This document shows, piece by piece, positions 45,179 to 54,229 of a stretch of DNA of 64,000 nucleotides; the stretch's first letter is position 1; the number at the start of each line of letters is the position of its first letter. This DNA comes from CAVQBP01 sp963740945 (GTDB lineage Bacteria > Bacteroidota > Ignavibacteria > Ignavibacteriales > Ignavibacteriaceae): positions 66,398 through 130,397 of the forward strand of contig CAVUGE010000007.1 in NCBI GenBank assembly GCA_963740945.1. Reading direction: 5' to 3'. The notes beneath the pieces are model-generated. The model had not been told where the DNA came from and did no database searches. It saw only the letters and a list, made by a program, of their open reading frames with translations. The position numbers were made by a program, and so were the translations under genes.

Positions 45179-46366
45179 TTACGGCACCTGTGATCCTCTG
45201 CCGTTGTTTGGCTTCCAGTAAGTTTCATTATCATTATTTTGTACCTCACCATTTAAGTTAAAATCCGAATCCTTGTATCCTGACGTACCATTGTCCGGTT
45301 TCCAGATACTTTCGCTGTCATTATTTTGAACCTGTCCGTTTCCGTTTCCGTCACCGGATATCATACCCCAAATACCGGACTCTACTTCTATTGCACCCGC
45401 ACTGCCTCCATAAAACTGGCCGCTTCCTGAGGTATAGTTATATGTTGATACTGACGATGCTGTTCCCCATGTTAATCCTGTTTGTGCGCTTGCAGTCATA
45501 ATTGCTAAATGATTCCTATGTTTAATAACTATGTAATAGTCTCCGGGAGGTGCAGCTATTCCTATCCCTCTGCCTGAAGTTGCATTATCATCAATAAGAT
45601 TTCCATCTGCATCTAGAAATGCTGAGCGTGAAGCAATTATTGTAGATGGAGTTGTTGCGTCACGTAGTTGAACAACTACCCAGTCTACCGCAGCTGAAGG
45701 AACACTTGATGCCGTTCTTGCATCTTCCGAGTAGGGAGAGGTTAGTGGAATATCAGGATTAAGCGTTGTATTCATATTGTGGCTTGTTGTATTGTATGGC
45801 CCTTCGAGAAATATTTTTGCTTTAACTCCAACACCTTCGGAAATTATAATATCTGTCTCTGAATTTTGAAGTAATATAACATTATCAGCCTCTATGGTAG
45901 TTCCGGCAGAACCAAAGCCATATCCCATCCAGGCACTTCCATTTTTTGAGTAAAGAAAATATGGCCCGGTAAGGCTGCCTGTTTCACCGGAAGTTGTTGT
46001 AACCGTATCATTTGCCGTTAAATCCGTTGAAGTATTCTGATTATTAATTTTATAATAGCGGGTAAAATTAGTACCGGTACCGGAATATTGAGTACCTGTA
46101 ACACGTGTTATATTCCCATCAAGAGCAGATGAAAGGCCTAGCCCGGCAAAATTTTGAACTGCAGCTCTATCACCGGAAGTAACCGTACCATTCAAGTAGC
46201 CTGTTCCGTTTTCAATAAGATTGCCTGAGAGTTCTACTTCAACGCTACCGGTGGTTTCAACTTTCATATTGTTATTAATCTCAAGATCGATTCCAGCGAA
46301 AACCTGCACCGGAATTATACACATTATAAATATTATTACTAAAAACTTTATCTTTAATTGAGACAT
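45179..46366 (-). CDS. Secreted dockerin-like protein
   Basis: This 395-residue exported protein has a signal peptide (MSQLKIKFLVIIFIMCIIPVQVFAG), a long beta-rich passenger (for example DWVVVQLRDATTPSTIIASR, PPGDYYIVIKHRNHLAIM) and a C-terminal tandem of calcium-loop-like motifs: SGDGNGNGQVQNNDSESIW and DFNLNGEVQNNDNETYW, ending NNGRGSQVP. The duplicated DxNxNGxVxNND pattern is that of type I dockerins. It lies 62 bases upstream of the cohesin-like cargo gene, consistent with a cohesin-dockerin interaction at the cell surface (inference). Confidence 0.7.
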   Translation of the reverse strand: MSQLKIKFLVIIFIMCIIPVQVFAGIDLEINNNMKVETTGSVEVELSGNLIENGTGYLNGTVTSGDRAAVQNFAGLGLSSALDGNITRVTGTQYSGTGTNFTRYYKINNQNTSTDLTANDTVTTTSGETGSLTGPYFLYSKNGSAWMGYGFGSAGTTIEADNVILLQNSETDIIISEGVGVKAKIFLEGPYNTTSHNMNTTLNPDIPLTSPYSEDARTASSVPSAAVDWVVVQLRDATTPSTIIASRSAFLDADGNLIDDNATSGRGIGIAAPPGDYYIVIKHRNHLAIMTASAQTGLTWGTASSVSTYNYTSGSGQFYGGSAGAIEVESGIWGMISGDGNGNGQVQNNDSESIWKPDNGTSGYKDSDFNLNGEVQNNDNETYWKPNNGRGSQVP

Positions 46367-46534
46367 AATATTTCCTTTCCTTTATTAAACTTTTTTATAG
46401 TCAAAGAGAAAATTCCAAAAGGTTCATTATATTTTTTTATATACTATTAATATTGCCACAGCAGTATTATTATTATTCGTTTCTCCGAAAGAGTCCTTCG
46501 AACAACGGGTTTCCAAATGGACAGTCAACATGAG

Positions 46535-48328
46535 TTATTTATAAGTTACATCTACTTCTTCTTGCTCATTTGCCAGCTTATTAACAACTAGCTTTATATT
46601 CTCAAATTCATTTTTTATTTCAGTATTCTGATTTATAATTTCCGTTCCTTGCATTATAATTCCTGCATTCTGCTTTTCAATTTCCGAATTCTGCATTATA
46701 ACTTCTTCATTCTGTTTTTCAAGCATTGCTATTCTTGAATTTATTTTCTCAGTTCTATTTCCCAGTGCCTGTATTGCAATCATAGTTATTCCGTTTAGGT
46801 CAAATTCGTTAATAGTTGTATCGTTTCCTATTGTTCCCATCGCGTCATGTCCGAATGCAGAATAGAAATCCTGAGCCATTATTCCGTAGTGGCGTTGTGT
46901 CAGTGGATTGTCGCCCTTAAAATTCCAGCTTGTTAACCGGAATTTTCTAAATTTCTCTAACACTTTTTCTCCATCAACTTTTAAGAAATTTTCTTTTTTA
47001 GTAGAATCTGAGGTGGCAGTAATACCCACTTTTGCAAAAATAGCCGTTATACTGCTGTTGCCTAATTGAATAGTGTTGCTCGCACTAACTACTGCATTAT
47101 AACCAATAACTGTTGCGTTTGTTAAACCACCCGAAGCAACATCGGTACCAAAACCAACAGCTGTGTTATTACTACCGGTTGGATAAAAATTAAGTGCCTC
47201 ATAACCAATTGCTGTGTTATTGCTTCCTTCAGGAACATAAAGTACAGTATAGCCAAAAGCTGTGTTGCTGCCTCCGGTTGTGTTTTCAAAAAGTGCACCG
47301 GAACCATAGGCAGTGTTATAACCTCCTGAAGTGTTATTATAAAGGGCTTGTACTCCATTAGCAGTGTTAGCTGCTCCTGAAGTGTTACTATAAAGGGAGA
47401 TTTGACCAAAAGCTGTGTTATAAGATCCGATTGTGTTTGAATAAAGCGCCTGGTAGCCGAAAGCTGAATTATAATTACCTGTATTATTTGCCGGGGTTGT
47501 GCTGCCCATTAAACTTTGATAGCCAACACTGGTATTATAATTATTAATTACATTTGTAGTATTATTTGCATAATATTGTGATTGGTAGCCGAATGCAACT
47601 CCACCACTTCCGGCTATGTTTGAGTAAAGTGCTCCATAACCATTTGCAGTGTTATAATTTCCGATTGTATTACTGCCAAGCGTATTATAACCAACTGCTG
47701 AATTATAGCTTCCGGTTGTATTGAGTGCAAGTGCATTGCCGCCGGCAGAGGTATTACTATTTCCGGTTGTGTTTGAATTTAATGTACTATAACCAATTGC
47801 AGTATTGTCTTGTCCCGATGTATTGGAACTAAGAACAGATATGCCGACCGCAGTATTATTGTTGGAGCCACCATCATTTGCACCCGCACCGCTTCCTAAA
47901 AATATACTTGCTGCATCAGTTTTAGCATCAGACAAATCATTTATTGAAGAAGCTCCGCCGGAACTGAGGGCACTTCCGTTAAAGTAAAGCGTACTGCTTA
48001 CATTATAAAGCTTATTTGTTGTTGCCGATGGTGCGCTTCCTGCTGAAGGGATAGTTACCGAACCGGCTGTTCCCTCATCGGTTATTGTTATTAATGAATT
48101 ACTATCTTCATCCTTAAAATTTATTTCATCGCCTGTTGCCTGCGGAGTTTTTACATTCCCTGTACCATTCTCTATTGCTGCCTCTTTCTTTACAGATCTT
48201 TCATTTTCAGCCTGAGACTGATCAGCCTTCCGCTGAACTATTTTTTCACTGTTATTGCTTTGAGCTAATATCGCAGTGGTACTAAAAACAACAAGAAAGA
48301 AAATATATAAGAGAGTTTTATTTTTCAT
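46535..48328 (-). CDS. Fibre-like surface protein with S74 (endosialidase-type) chaperone domain, paralog 1
   Basis: This 597-residue protein has a signal peptide (MKNKTLLYIFFLVVFSTTAILAQ). From about residue 150 to 430 it has 17-residue repeats (NTAIGYSTLNSNTTGNS, NTSAGGNALALNTTGSY, and so on) typical of trimeric beta-helix heads. At about 439 the S74 domain begins at TSDSTKKENF: the Ser-Asp cleavage pair is followed by a lysine five residues on, as in the endosialidase autoprotease. RHYGIMAQDFYSAFG continues it. The last 75 residues are a coiled coil with LEKQNEEVIMQ heptads. In phage fibres this domain trimerises the fold and then cuts itself off. It is the last gene of three near-identical tandem paralogs. 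Confidence 0.82.
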   Translation of the reverse strand: MKNKTLLYIFFLVVFSTTAILAQSNNSEKIVQRKADQSQAENERSVKKEAAIENGTGNVKTPQATGDEINFKDEDSNSLITITDEGTAGSVTIPSAGSAPSATTNKLYNVSSTLYFNGSALSSGGASSINDLSDAKTDAASIFLGSGAGANDGGSNNNTAVGISVLSSNTSGQDNTAIGYSTLNSNTTGNSNTSAGGNALALNTTGSYNSAVGYNTLGSNTIGNYNTANGYGALYSNIAGSGGVAFGYQSQYYANNTTNVINNYNTSVGYQSLMGSTTPANNTGNYNSAFGYQALYSNTIGSYNTAFGQISLYSNTSGAANTANGVQALYNNTSGGYNTAYGSGALFENTTGGSNTAFGYTVLYVPEGSNNTAIGYEALNFYPTGSNNTAVGFGTDVASGGLTNATVIGYNAVVSASNTIQLGNSSITAIFAKVGITATSDSTKKENFLKVDGEKVLEKFRKFRLTSWNFKGDNPLTQRHYGIMAQDFYSAFGHDAMGTIGNDTTINEFDLNGITMIAIQALGNRTEKINSRIAMLEKQNEEVIMQNSEIEKQNAGIIMQGTEIINQNTEIKNEFENIKLVVNKLANEQEEVDVTYK

Positions 48329-48391
48329 TTCATATCCTTATTTAAAATTATATTTCGTATTACATCAAAGTGGAAGTCTATCAATAACAAA

Positions 48392-50182
48392 CTATTTATA
48401 GCTTATATTTATCTTTTCCTTTTCACTTGCCAGCTTATTAAGTATTAGCTTTATGCTCTCAAATTCTTTTTTGAGTTCTGCATTCTGAGTTTCAAGTTCT
48501 GTGTCCTGTATCTTAATTTCTGTATTTTCATTAGCAATTGCAGCATTTTTCATTTCAAGTTCTGCATTCTGTTTTTCAAGTTCTGATATTCTTGAAGCAC
48601 GTTTTTTAGTTCCATTTTCCAATGCCTGTATGGCTATTATATTTATTCCATTTAGGTCTAATTCGTTAACAGTTGTATCGTTTCCTATTGTTCCCATTGC
48701 ATCGTGTCCGAATGCCGAATAGAAATCCTGAGCCATTATTCCATAATGGCGTTGTGTCAGTGGATTATCTCCCTTAAAATTCCAGCTTGTTAAACGGAAT
48801 TTTCTAAATTTCTCAAGCACTTTTTCTCCATTTACTTTTAAGAAATTTTCTTTTTTAGTAGAATCCGAGGAATGAGTAATTGTTACTTTTGCATAAATAG
48901 CTGTTATATTGTTGTCGCCTAATTGTATAGTGTTGCTTGCACTAACTACTGCATTATAACCAATAGCTGTTGCATTTGTTAAATCACCCGAAGCAACATT
49001 GGCACCAAGGCCAACAGCTGTGTTATTACTGCCGGTTGTGTTTATATTAAATGCCGTTTCTCCAATTGCTGTGTTGTTATCCCCTTTATTATTTAAAAGT
49101 GCAGCAACACCCATTGCCGTATTACTATTGCCAGTTTGATTTGCGTGAAGTGCATTATAACCAATTGCTGTGTTGTTATTCCCGGTGGTGTTGTTACTAA
49201 GTGCAGCATAACCGGATGCTGTGTTATAATATCCGGTTGTATTTCTATTAAGTGCATAATAACCGGTTGCTAAGTTATTACCTCCGGTTGAGTTTGAATA
49301 AAGCGATTTGAAGCCGAAAGCGGAATTATAATTGCCTGTATTACTAGACGGGGTTGTGCTGCCCATTAAACTTTGATAGCCAACGCTGGTATTATCGTTA
49401 CTAAATCCGGTTGTAGTATTATTTGTATAATATTGCGATTGGTAACCGAATGCAACTCCATTCTCTCCGGCTATGTTTGAGTAAAGTGCTTCATAACCAT
49501 TTGCTGTGTTAAAATTTCCGATTGTATTGCTGCCAAGTGCATCATAACCAACAGTTGAATTACTGCTTCCGGATGTATTGAGTGCAAGTGCATTGCCGCC
49601 GGCTGAGGTGTTACTATTTCCGGTTGTGTTTGAATTTAATGCACTATGACCAATTGCAGTGTTGTCTTGCCCCGATGTATTGGAATGAAGAGCAGATATG
49701 CCAACCGCAGTATTATTGTTGGAGCCATCATCATTTGCACCTGCACCGCTTCCTAAAAATAGACTTGTTGCATCAGTTTTAGCATCAGACAAATCATTTA
49801 TTGAAGAGGCACCGCCGGAACCGAGTGCACTTCCGTTAAAGAAAAGTGTGCTGCCAACATTATAAAGCTTATTTGTTGTTGCCGATGGTGTACTGCCTGC
49901 CGGTATTGTTACCGAACCGGTTGTTCCTTCATCGGTTATTGTTATTAATGAATTACTATCTTCATCCTTAAAATTTATTTCATCGCCTGTTGCCTGTGGG
50001 GTTTTTACATTCCCTGTACCATTCTCTATTGCTGCCTCTTTCTTTACAGACCTTTCATTTTCAACCTGAGGCTGATCAGCCTTCGGCTCAACTATTTTTT
50101 CACTGTTATTGCTTTGAGCTAATATCGCAGCAGTATTTAAAACAACAAGAAAGAAAATATATAAGAGAGTTTTATTTTCCAT
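48392..50182 (-). CDS. Fibre-like surface protein with S74 chaperone domain, paralog 2
   Basis: This 596-residue paralog differs from its neighbours mostly in the number and wording of the 17-residue N-T-A-x-G-Y repeats (for example NLATGYYALNRNTTGYY, NTASGYAALSNNTTGNN) and in the coiled coil (RISELEKQNAELEMKNAAIA). The N-terminal 100 residues and the S74 domain (SSDSTKKENF to RHYGIMAQDFYSAFG) are almost identical to paralog 1. Its upstream 35 bases (AAATATAATTTTAAATAAGG then ATATGAA) are also repeated, so the duplication unit includes the leader. No type IX sorting domain is present, so export to the surface must use another route or the S74 release step. Confidence 0.82.
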   Translation of the reverse strand: MENKTLLYIFFLVVLNTAAILAQSNNSEKIVEPKADQPQVENERSVKKEAAIENGTGNVKTPQATGDEINFKDEDSNSLITITDEGTTGSVTIPAGSTPSATTNKLYNVGSTLFFNGSALGSGGASSINDLSDAKTDATSLFLGSGAGANDDGSNNNTAVGISALHSNTSGQDNTAIGHSALNSNTTGNSNTSAGGNALALNTSGSSNSTVGYDALGSNTIGNFNTANGYEALYSNIAGENGVAFGYQSQYYTNNTTTGFSNDNTSVGYQSLMGSTTPSSNTGNYNSAFGFKSLYSNSTGGNNLATGYYALNRNTTGYYNTASGYAALSNNTTGNNNTAIGYNALHANQTGNSNTAMGVAALLNNKGDNNTAIGETAFNINTTGSNNTAVGLGANVASGDLTNATAIGYNAVVSASNTIQLGDNNITAIYAKVTITHSSDSTKKENFLKVNGEKVLEKFRKFRLTSWNFKGDNPLTQRHYGIMAQDFYSAFGHDAMGTIGNDTTVNELDLNGINIIAIQALENGTKKRASRISELEKQNAELEMKNAAIANENTEIKIQDTELETQNAELKKEFESIKLILNKLASEKEKINISYK

Positions 50183-50244
50183 TTCATATCCTTATTTAAA
50201 ATTATATTTCGTATTACTTCAAAGTAAAAGGTTTTAATAACCAA

Positions 50245-51978
50245 CTATTTATTAGTTATATTTATCTTTTTCTTTTCGTCTGCCAGTTTATTAACAGTTA
50301 ATTTTACACTCTCAAATTCATTTTTAATTTTTAAATTCTGAATTTTAAGTTCTGTGTCATGCATCTTAATTTTTGTATTTTCCTTTACAATTGCTACATT
50401 TTTCATTTTAAGTTCTGCATTTTGTTTTTCAAGTTCTGCTATTCTTGAAGCTTGTTTTTGAGTTCCATTTTCCAATGCCTGTATTGCAAGCATATTTATA
50501 CCGTTTAGGTCTAATCCGTTAACTGTTGTATCGTTTCCTATTGTTCCCATTGCATCATGTCCGAATGCCGAATAAAAATCCTGTGCCATTATTCCGTAAT
50601 GGCGTTGTGTCAGTGGATTGTCGCCCTTAAAATTCCAGCTTGTTAACCGGAATTTTCTAAATTTCTCTAACACTTTTTCTCCATCAACTTTTAAGAAATT
50701 TTCTTTTTTAGTAGAATCTGAGGTAGCAGTAATCCCTACTTTTGCGTAAATAGCTGTTATACTGCTGTTTCCTAATTGTATTGTGTTGCTTGCACTAACT
50801 ACTGCATTATAACCAATAGCTGTTGCGTTTGTTAAATTGTTAGAAGCAACATCGGCACCATAACCAACAGCTGTGTTATTACTGCCGGTTAGGTTACTAT
50901 AAAGTGCTGAATAACCAATTGCTGTATTATTACTTCCTGTATTATTATAAAGTGCAGCCACGCCCATTGCCGTATTATCAGAGCCGCTTGTGTTAAAGCG
51001 AAGTGCATTATAACCATTTGCTGTGTTGCCCGCCCCGGTCGTGTTGGTACTAAGTGCAGCATAACCTCCTGCTGTGTTATAATCTCCGGCTGTGTTTCTC
51101 TTAAGTGCATAATAACCGGCTGCTAAGTTATTACCTCCGGTTGTGTTAGAAGAAAGTGCCAGGTAACCGAAAGCTGAATTATAATTACCTGTATTATTCG
51201 CCGGGGTTGTGCTGCTCATTAAACTTTGATAGCCAACACTGGTATTTTGGTTTGTGAAATTAGTTGCAATATTGTTTACATATTTTTGGGATTGGTAACC
51301 GAATGCAGCTCCATTCTCTCCGGCTATGTTTGAGAAAAGTGCTTCATAACCATTTGCTGTGTTATAATTTCCGATAGTATTGCTGCCAAGCGCATTATAA
51401 CCATAGGCTGAATTATCTTTTCCAAGTGTATTGAGTGTAAGAGCATTGCTGCCGGCTGCAGTGTTATAACTTCCGGCTGTGCTTGAATTTAATGCATCAT
51501 AACCAATTGCAGTGTTGCGTCCTCCATTTATATTGGAATGAAGAGCAGATATGCCGACGGCAGCATTATTGTGGTTTCCGTTATCACTTGCGCCTGCACC
51601 GCTTCCTAAAAAAACACTTAAAGCATCAGTTTTAGCATCGGACAAATCATTTAATGAATGGGCGCCGCCGGAACCAAGGGCATTTCCGTTAAAGTAAATT
51701 GTGCTGCCTACATTATAAAGCTTATTTGTTGTGATAGAAGGCGCACTTCCTGCTGAGGGAATAGTTATTGAACCGGTTGTTCCCTCATCAGTTATTTTTA
51801 ATAATGTATTGGCGTCAGAGTCCTTAAAGACAACACTATCACCAGTAGCTGCAGTTGTAGTAATTGTACCTTTGTTTTTCTCTATTGTAGTTTTTTTCTT
51901 GTCGCTGTTTTGAGCAAACAGTGCAGCAGTAATTAAAAAAACAAAAAAGAAAACGTATAAGAGTGTTTTATTTTTCAT
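50245..51978 (-). CDS. Fibre-like surface protein with S74 chaperone domain, paralog 3
   Basis: This 577-residue paralog is first in transcription order. It has the same plan: signal peptide (MKNKTLLYVFFFVFLITAALFAQ), a shorter and more diverged linker (KNKGTITTTAATGDSVVFKD), 17-residue repeats, S74 domain (TSDSTKKENF, RHYGIMAQDF) and a C-terminal coiled coil (SRIAELEKQNAELKMKN). Its start is only 32 bases after the stop of the upstream T9SS pseudogene, so its leader differs from those of paralogs 1 and 2 beyond about 20 bases. The three genes probably arose by tandem duplication and still exchange sequence by recombination. Confidence 0.82.
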   Translation of the reverse strand: MKNKTLLYVFFFVFLITAALFAQNSDKKKTTIEKNKGTITTTAATGDSVVFKDSDANTLLKITDEGTTGSITIPSAGSAPSITTNKLYNVGSTIYFNGNALGSGGAHSLNDLSDAKTDALSVFLGSGAGASDNGNHNNAAVGISALHSNINGGRNTAIGYDALNSSTAGSYNTAAGSNALTLNTLGKDNSAYGYNALGSNTIGNYNTANGYEALFSNIAGENGAAFGYQSQKYVNNIATNFTNQNTSVGYQSLMSSTTPANNTGNYNSAFGYLALSSNTTGGNNLAAGYYALKRNTAGDYNTAGGYAALSTNTTGAGNTANGYNALRFNTSGSDNTAMGVAALYNNTGSNNTAIGYSALYSNLTGSNNTAVGYGADVASNNLTNATAIGYNAVVSASNTIQLGNSSITAIYAKVGITATSDSTKKENFLKVDGEKVLEKFRKFRLTSWNFKGDNPLTQRHYGIMAQDFYSAFGHDAMGTIGNDTTVNGLDLNGINMLAIQALENGTQKQASRIAELEKQNAELKMKNVAIVKENTKIKMHDTELKIQNLKIKNEFESVKLTVNKLADEKKKINITNK

Positions 51979-52010
51979 TGCATATCCTTTTTTAGAATTA
52001 TATATCGCAT

Positions 52011-53450
52011 TTATTTAACCATCAGCATCTTTTTCATAAACCTTAAATTACTATGTGCACTATGTATAGATAGCCTGTATATGTAAATCCCGCTTGCTAA
52101 ATTCTCACCGTTAAATTTAACATCAAAAATTCCTGCGTCCATTTCTTTATCCAGTAATGTTGTTATCTTTTCTCCCAGAATATTATAGATAGTTATATTT
52201 ACCTTGCCGCTTTCTTTAAGACCAAACTTAATTGTAGTGGTTGGATTAAAAGGGTTCGGAAAATTCTGATACAATTCAAATTTAGCCGGCAAGGATTTTA
52301 CAGTAGCAATAAATGAATATTTAAATGCACCATCATTATCGATTTGTTTTAGCCTATATTCTATATTGCCGTTAAAAGGATTAGTATCAACAAAAGAATA
52401 GTCTTTAGGTGAATTGCTGTTGCCTTAACCCTGTACAAAACCAATTTTTTCCCAACTGCTGGTTTCTGATTTCTGACCACTGACTTCTCTTTGAATTTCA
52501 AATCCATAGTTGTTTACTTCTGTTGCAGTTGTCCAATATAAATTGATTATGTTGTTTCTTAAGAAAGCATAAAAACTAGTTAATTCAACTGGCATGAGCC
52601 TGGTTGAAAATGTTAAATTATCATATGAATCGTAATCATGCCCGGTTATCTTTTTTTAATGTAATATACTTTATATTATTTTGGGTAATTGTATAATTGG
52701 TACCGGTTAGAATATATATATACAGTTGCAAGCTTTTGATCATTTGCAGCAAAAGCTTCGAATAGAATTTTCAGGAGCTGGTCTAAGTACATCAATTAAG
52801 GCTTGTGATTGAAGATTTGCAAAATTAATTTTAATAGGCAAATCCCCATCATTCTCCTGCATAACAGGTTCACTTCCTTCTTTATAATAATAGCCATTTT
52901 TTATAGAGTCTACTCCCTGTGAAATATAATCATCTATTCCTATTTGAGAATTGGGAGTAGCATCAAATGTTATTATAGGAGTTAATCCAACTGGTAAACT
53001 GGTTAGGAATGTTAAATTATCATATGAATCGTAGCCTGAACTTCCAATTCTAGTTAACGTAATATACTTTATGTTATTTTGGATAATTTTATAATTAGTA
53101 CCATTAGAATGTATATATACGGTTGCAAGCTGTTGATCATTTTCATCAAATGCTTCGAATAGGATTGTTCCAGAGTGGCTAAGTACATCAATTAAGACCT
53201 GTGATTGAAGATTTACAAAATCAATTTTAATAGGCAGGTCCGGATCATTCTCCTGCATTACAGGTTCGCTTCCTTCTTTATAATAATAGCCATTTATTAT
53301 AGAGTCTACTCCCTGTGAAATGTAATCATTCGTTCCTATTTGAGTATTGGGAGTATGATCAAATGTTATTGTCTCACCAACACTCAAACTGGAAAAAAAT
53401 AAAAATATTATTACAGAAAGTCTTAAAATATATTTCAAATGTTTCTCCAT
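52011..53450 (-). pseudogene. T9SS cargo pseudogene with several lesions
   Basis: The frame at 52740-53450 encodes a signal peptide (MEKHLKYILRLSVIIFLFFSS) and two copies of a domain (ITFDHTPNTQIGTNDYISQG, QENDPDLPIKIDFVNLQSQV). The second copy breaks off at 52740 and continues in another frame (ILFEAFAANDQKLATVYIYS), then shifts again near 52705. After DYDSYDNLTFSTRLMPVELT the linker NNYGFEIQREVSGQ leads to an in-frame TAA at 52425-52427 (FVQG stop GNSNS). Reading continues through YRLKQIDNDGAFKYSFIATV to a complete sorting domain (FELYQNFPNPFNPTTTIKF to KKMLMVK). Two frameshifts and a nonsense codon make this a true pseudogene. Confidence 0.85.
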
Positions 53451-53491
53451 ATAAAATTATATTTTTAATTTCTAAACGGATACTTTCAGAA

Positions 53492-53833
53492 CTATTCTTT
53501 AATTATTGTCAATCTCCGGGATGCAACAAAGGACTCAGTTTCCAGGAAATAAACATATCCGCCGCTTTTCAGGTGCTGGCCATCTGTATCTGTTCCGTCC
53601 CAGGTAATATGATATTTCCCGGGATAAAGCCATCCGCCAAAAAGAATCGATACTTCTTCTTCAAGAATAGAGTAAACAACCAGCTTGGCACTGCACGGCC
53701 GGGGAATGGAAAAGCTGATTGTTGTTTGCGCACTAAAGGGATTCGGAGTATTTTGTTCAAGATGGAATTCACCCGGGGTATCAATAGACTTTTCATCCCT
53801 GATAAGAACAGTTGATTTGTTTTTTTGAAACAT
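53492..53833 (-). CDS. Orphan type IX sorting / FlgD-like domain protein
   Basis: This 113-residue protein is almost entirely a C-terminal sorting domain: FHLEQNTPNPFSAQTTISFS, KLVVYSILEEEVSIL, YHITWDGTDTDGQHLKSGGY and RRLTIIKE. It has no signal peptide and no passenger. Either the passenger has been lost or it is a fragment left by recombination. ATG at 53833 is preceded by AAGGAAAAAAG. A direct-repeat array lies about 125-190 bases upstream (53958-54030), so the gene may still be regulated. Confidence 0.55.
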   Translation of the reverse strand: MFQKNKSTVLIRDEKSIDTPGEFHLEQNTPNPFSAQTTISFSIPRPCSAKLVVYSILEEEVSILFGGWLYPGKYHITWDGTDTDGQHLKSGGYVYFLETESFVASRRLTIIKE

Positions 53834-54229
53834 CTTTTTTCCTTTACTAACTTTTGCCCGGGAATTATTTCCGGCCTGTGTTTCATTTAGACAGATTACT
53901 ATGGAATTTTTGGAGGATTAAAATAAATGAAATTCCTTAACAGCATTCAGCCGAAAACGACATTATTCCGGCTAAAAACAACTTATTCTGCTGAGAGCGA
54001 CATTTACCCGGTTTAATGCGACAAGTGTGATTTATTTCATTTACATTAAATTAATTGTAAAGGCGAGGGATACCTCATCTCTACCTGGAGGGTAATATTC
54101 TTTGTATTATAATTTTTTAAATAGAAAAGATATTTGTTATGACTTTTAATGGAAAAAATTCGTTAATCTTATAGTTCACCCATAACCGTTAAGAAACAGG
54201 ATTCATTAGAATAAATTCTTAACTACAAA
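53834..54229. other. Intergenic region containing a direct-repeat operator candidate
   Basis: About 396 bases upstream of the orphan sorting-domain gene and downstream of the hybrid sensor gene. It holds the repeat array at 53958-54030; the rest shows no gene. GAGGGATACCTCATCTCTAC (54065-54084) contains a short imperfect palindrome. Confidence 0.4.
53958..54030. promoter_or_regulatory. Direct-repeat array, AraC-type operator candidate
   Basis: Four related words lie head to tail: CGACATTATTCCGG (53958), CAACTTATTCTG (53979), CGACATTTACCCGG (53998) and CGACAAGTGTG (54019). The spacings are 21, 19 and 21 bp. A 21-bp direct repeat is the geometry bound by paired AraC/XylS-type helix-turn-helix domains (AraC I1-I2). 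The adjacent hybrid sensor ends in such a domain, making it the obvious candidate binder (inference). Confidence 0.5.

Noticed and set aside
46535..51978. Prophage tail-fibre region
   Set aside because: The proteins carry signal peptides and there are no phage structural, lysis or integrase genes nearby.
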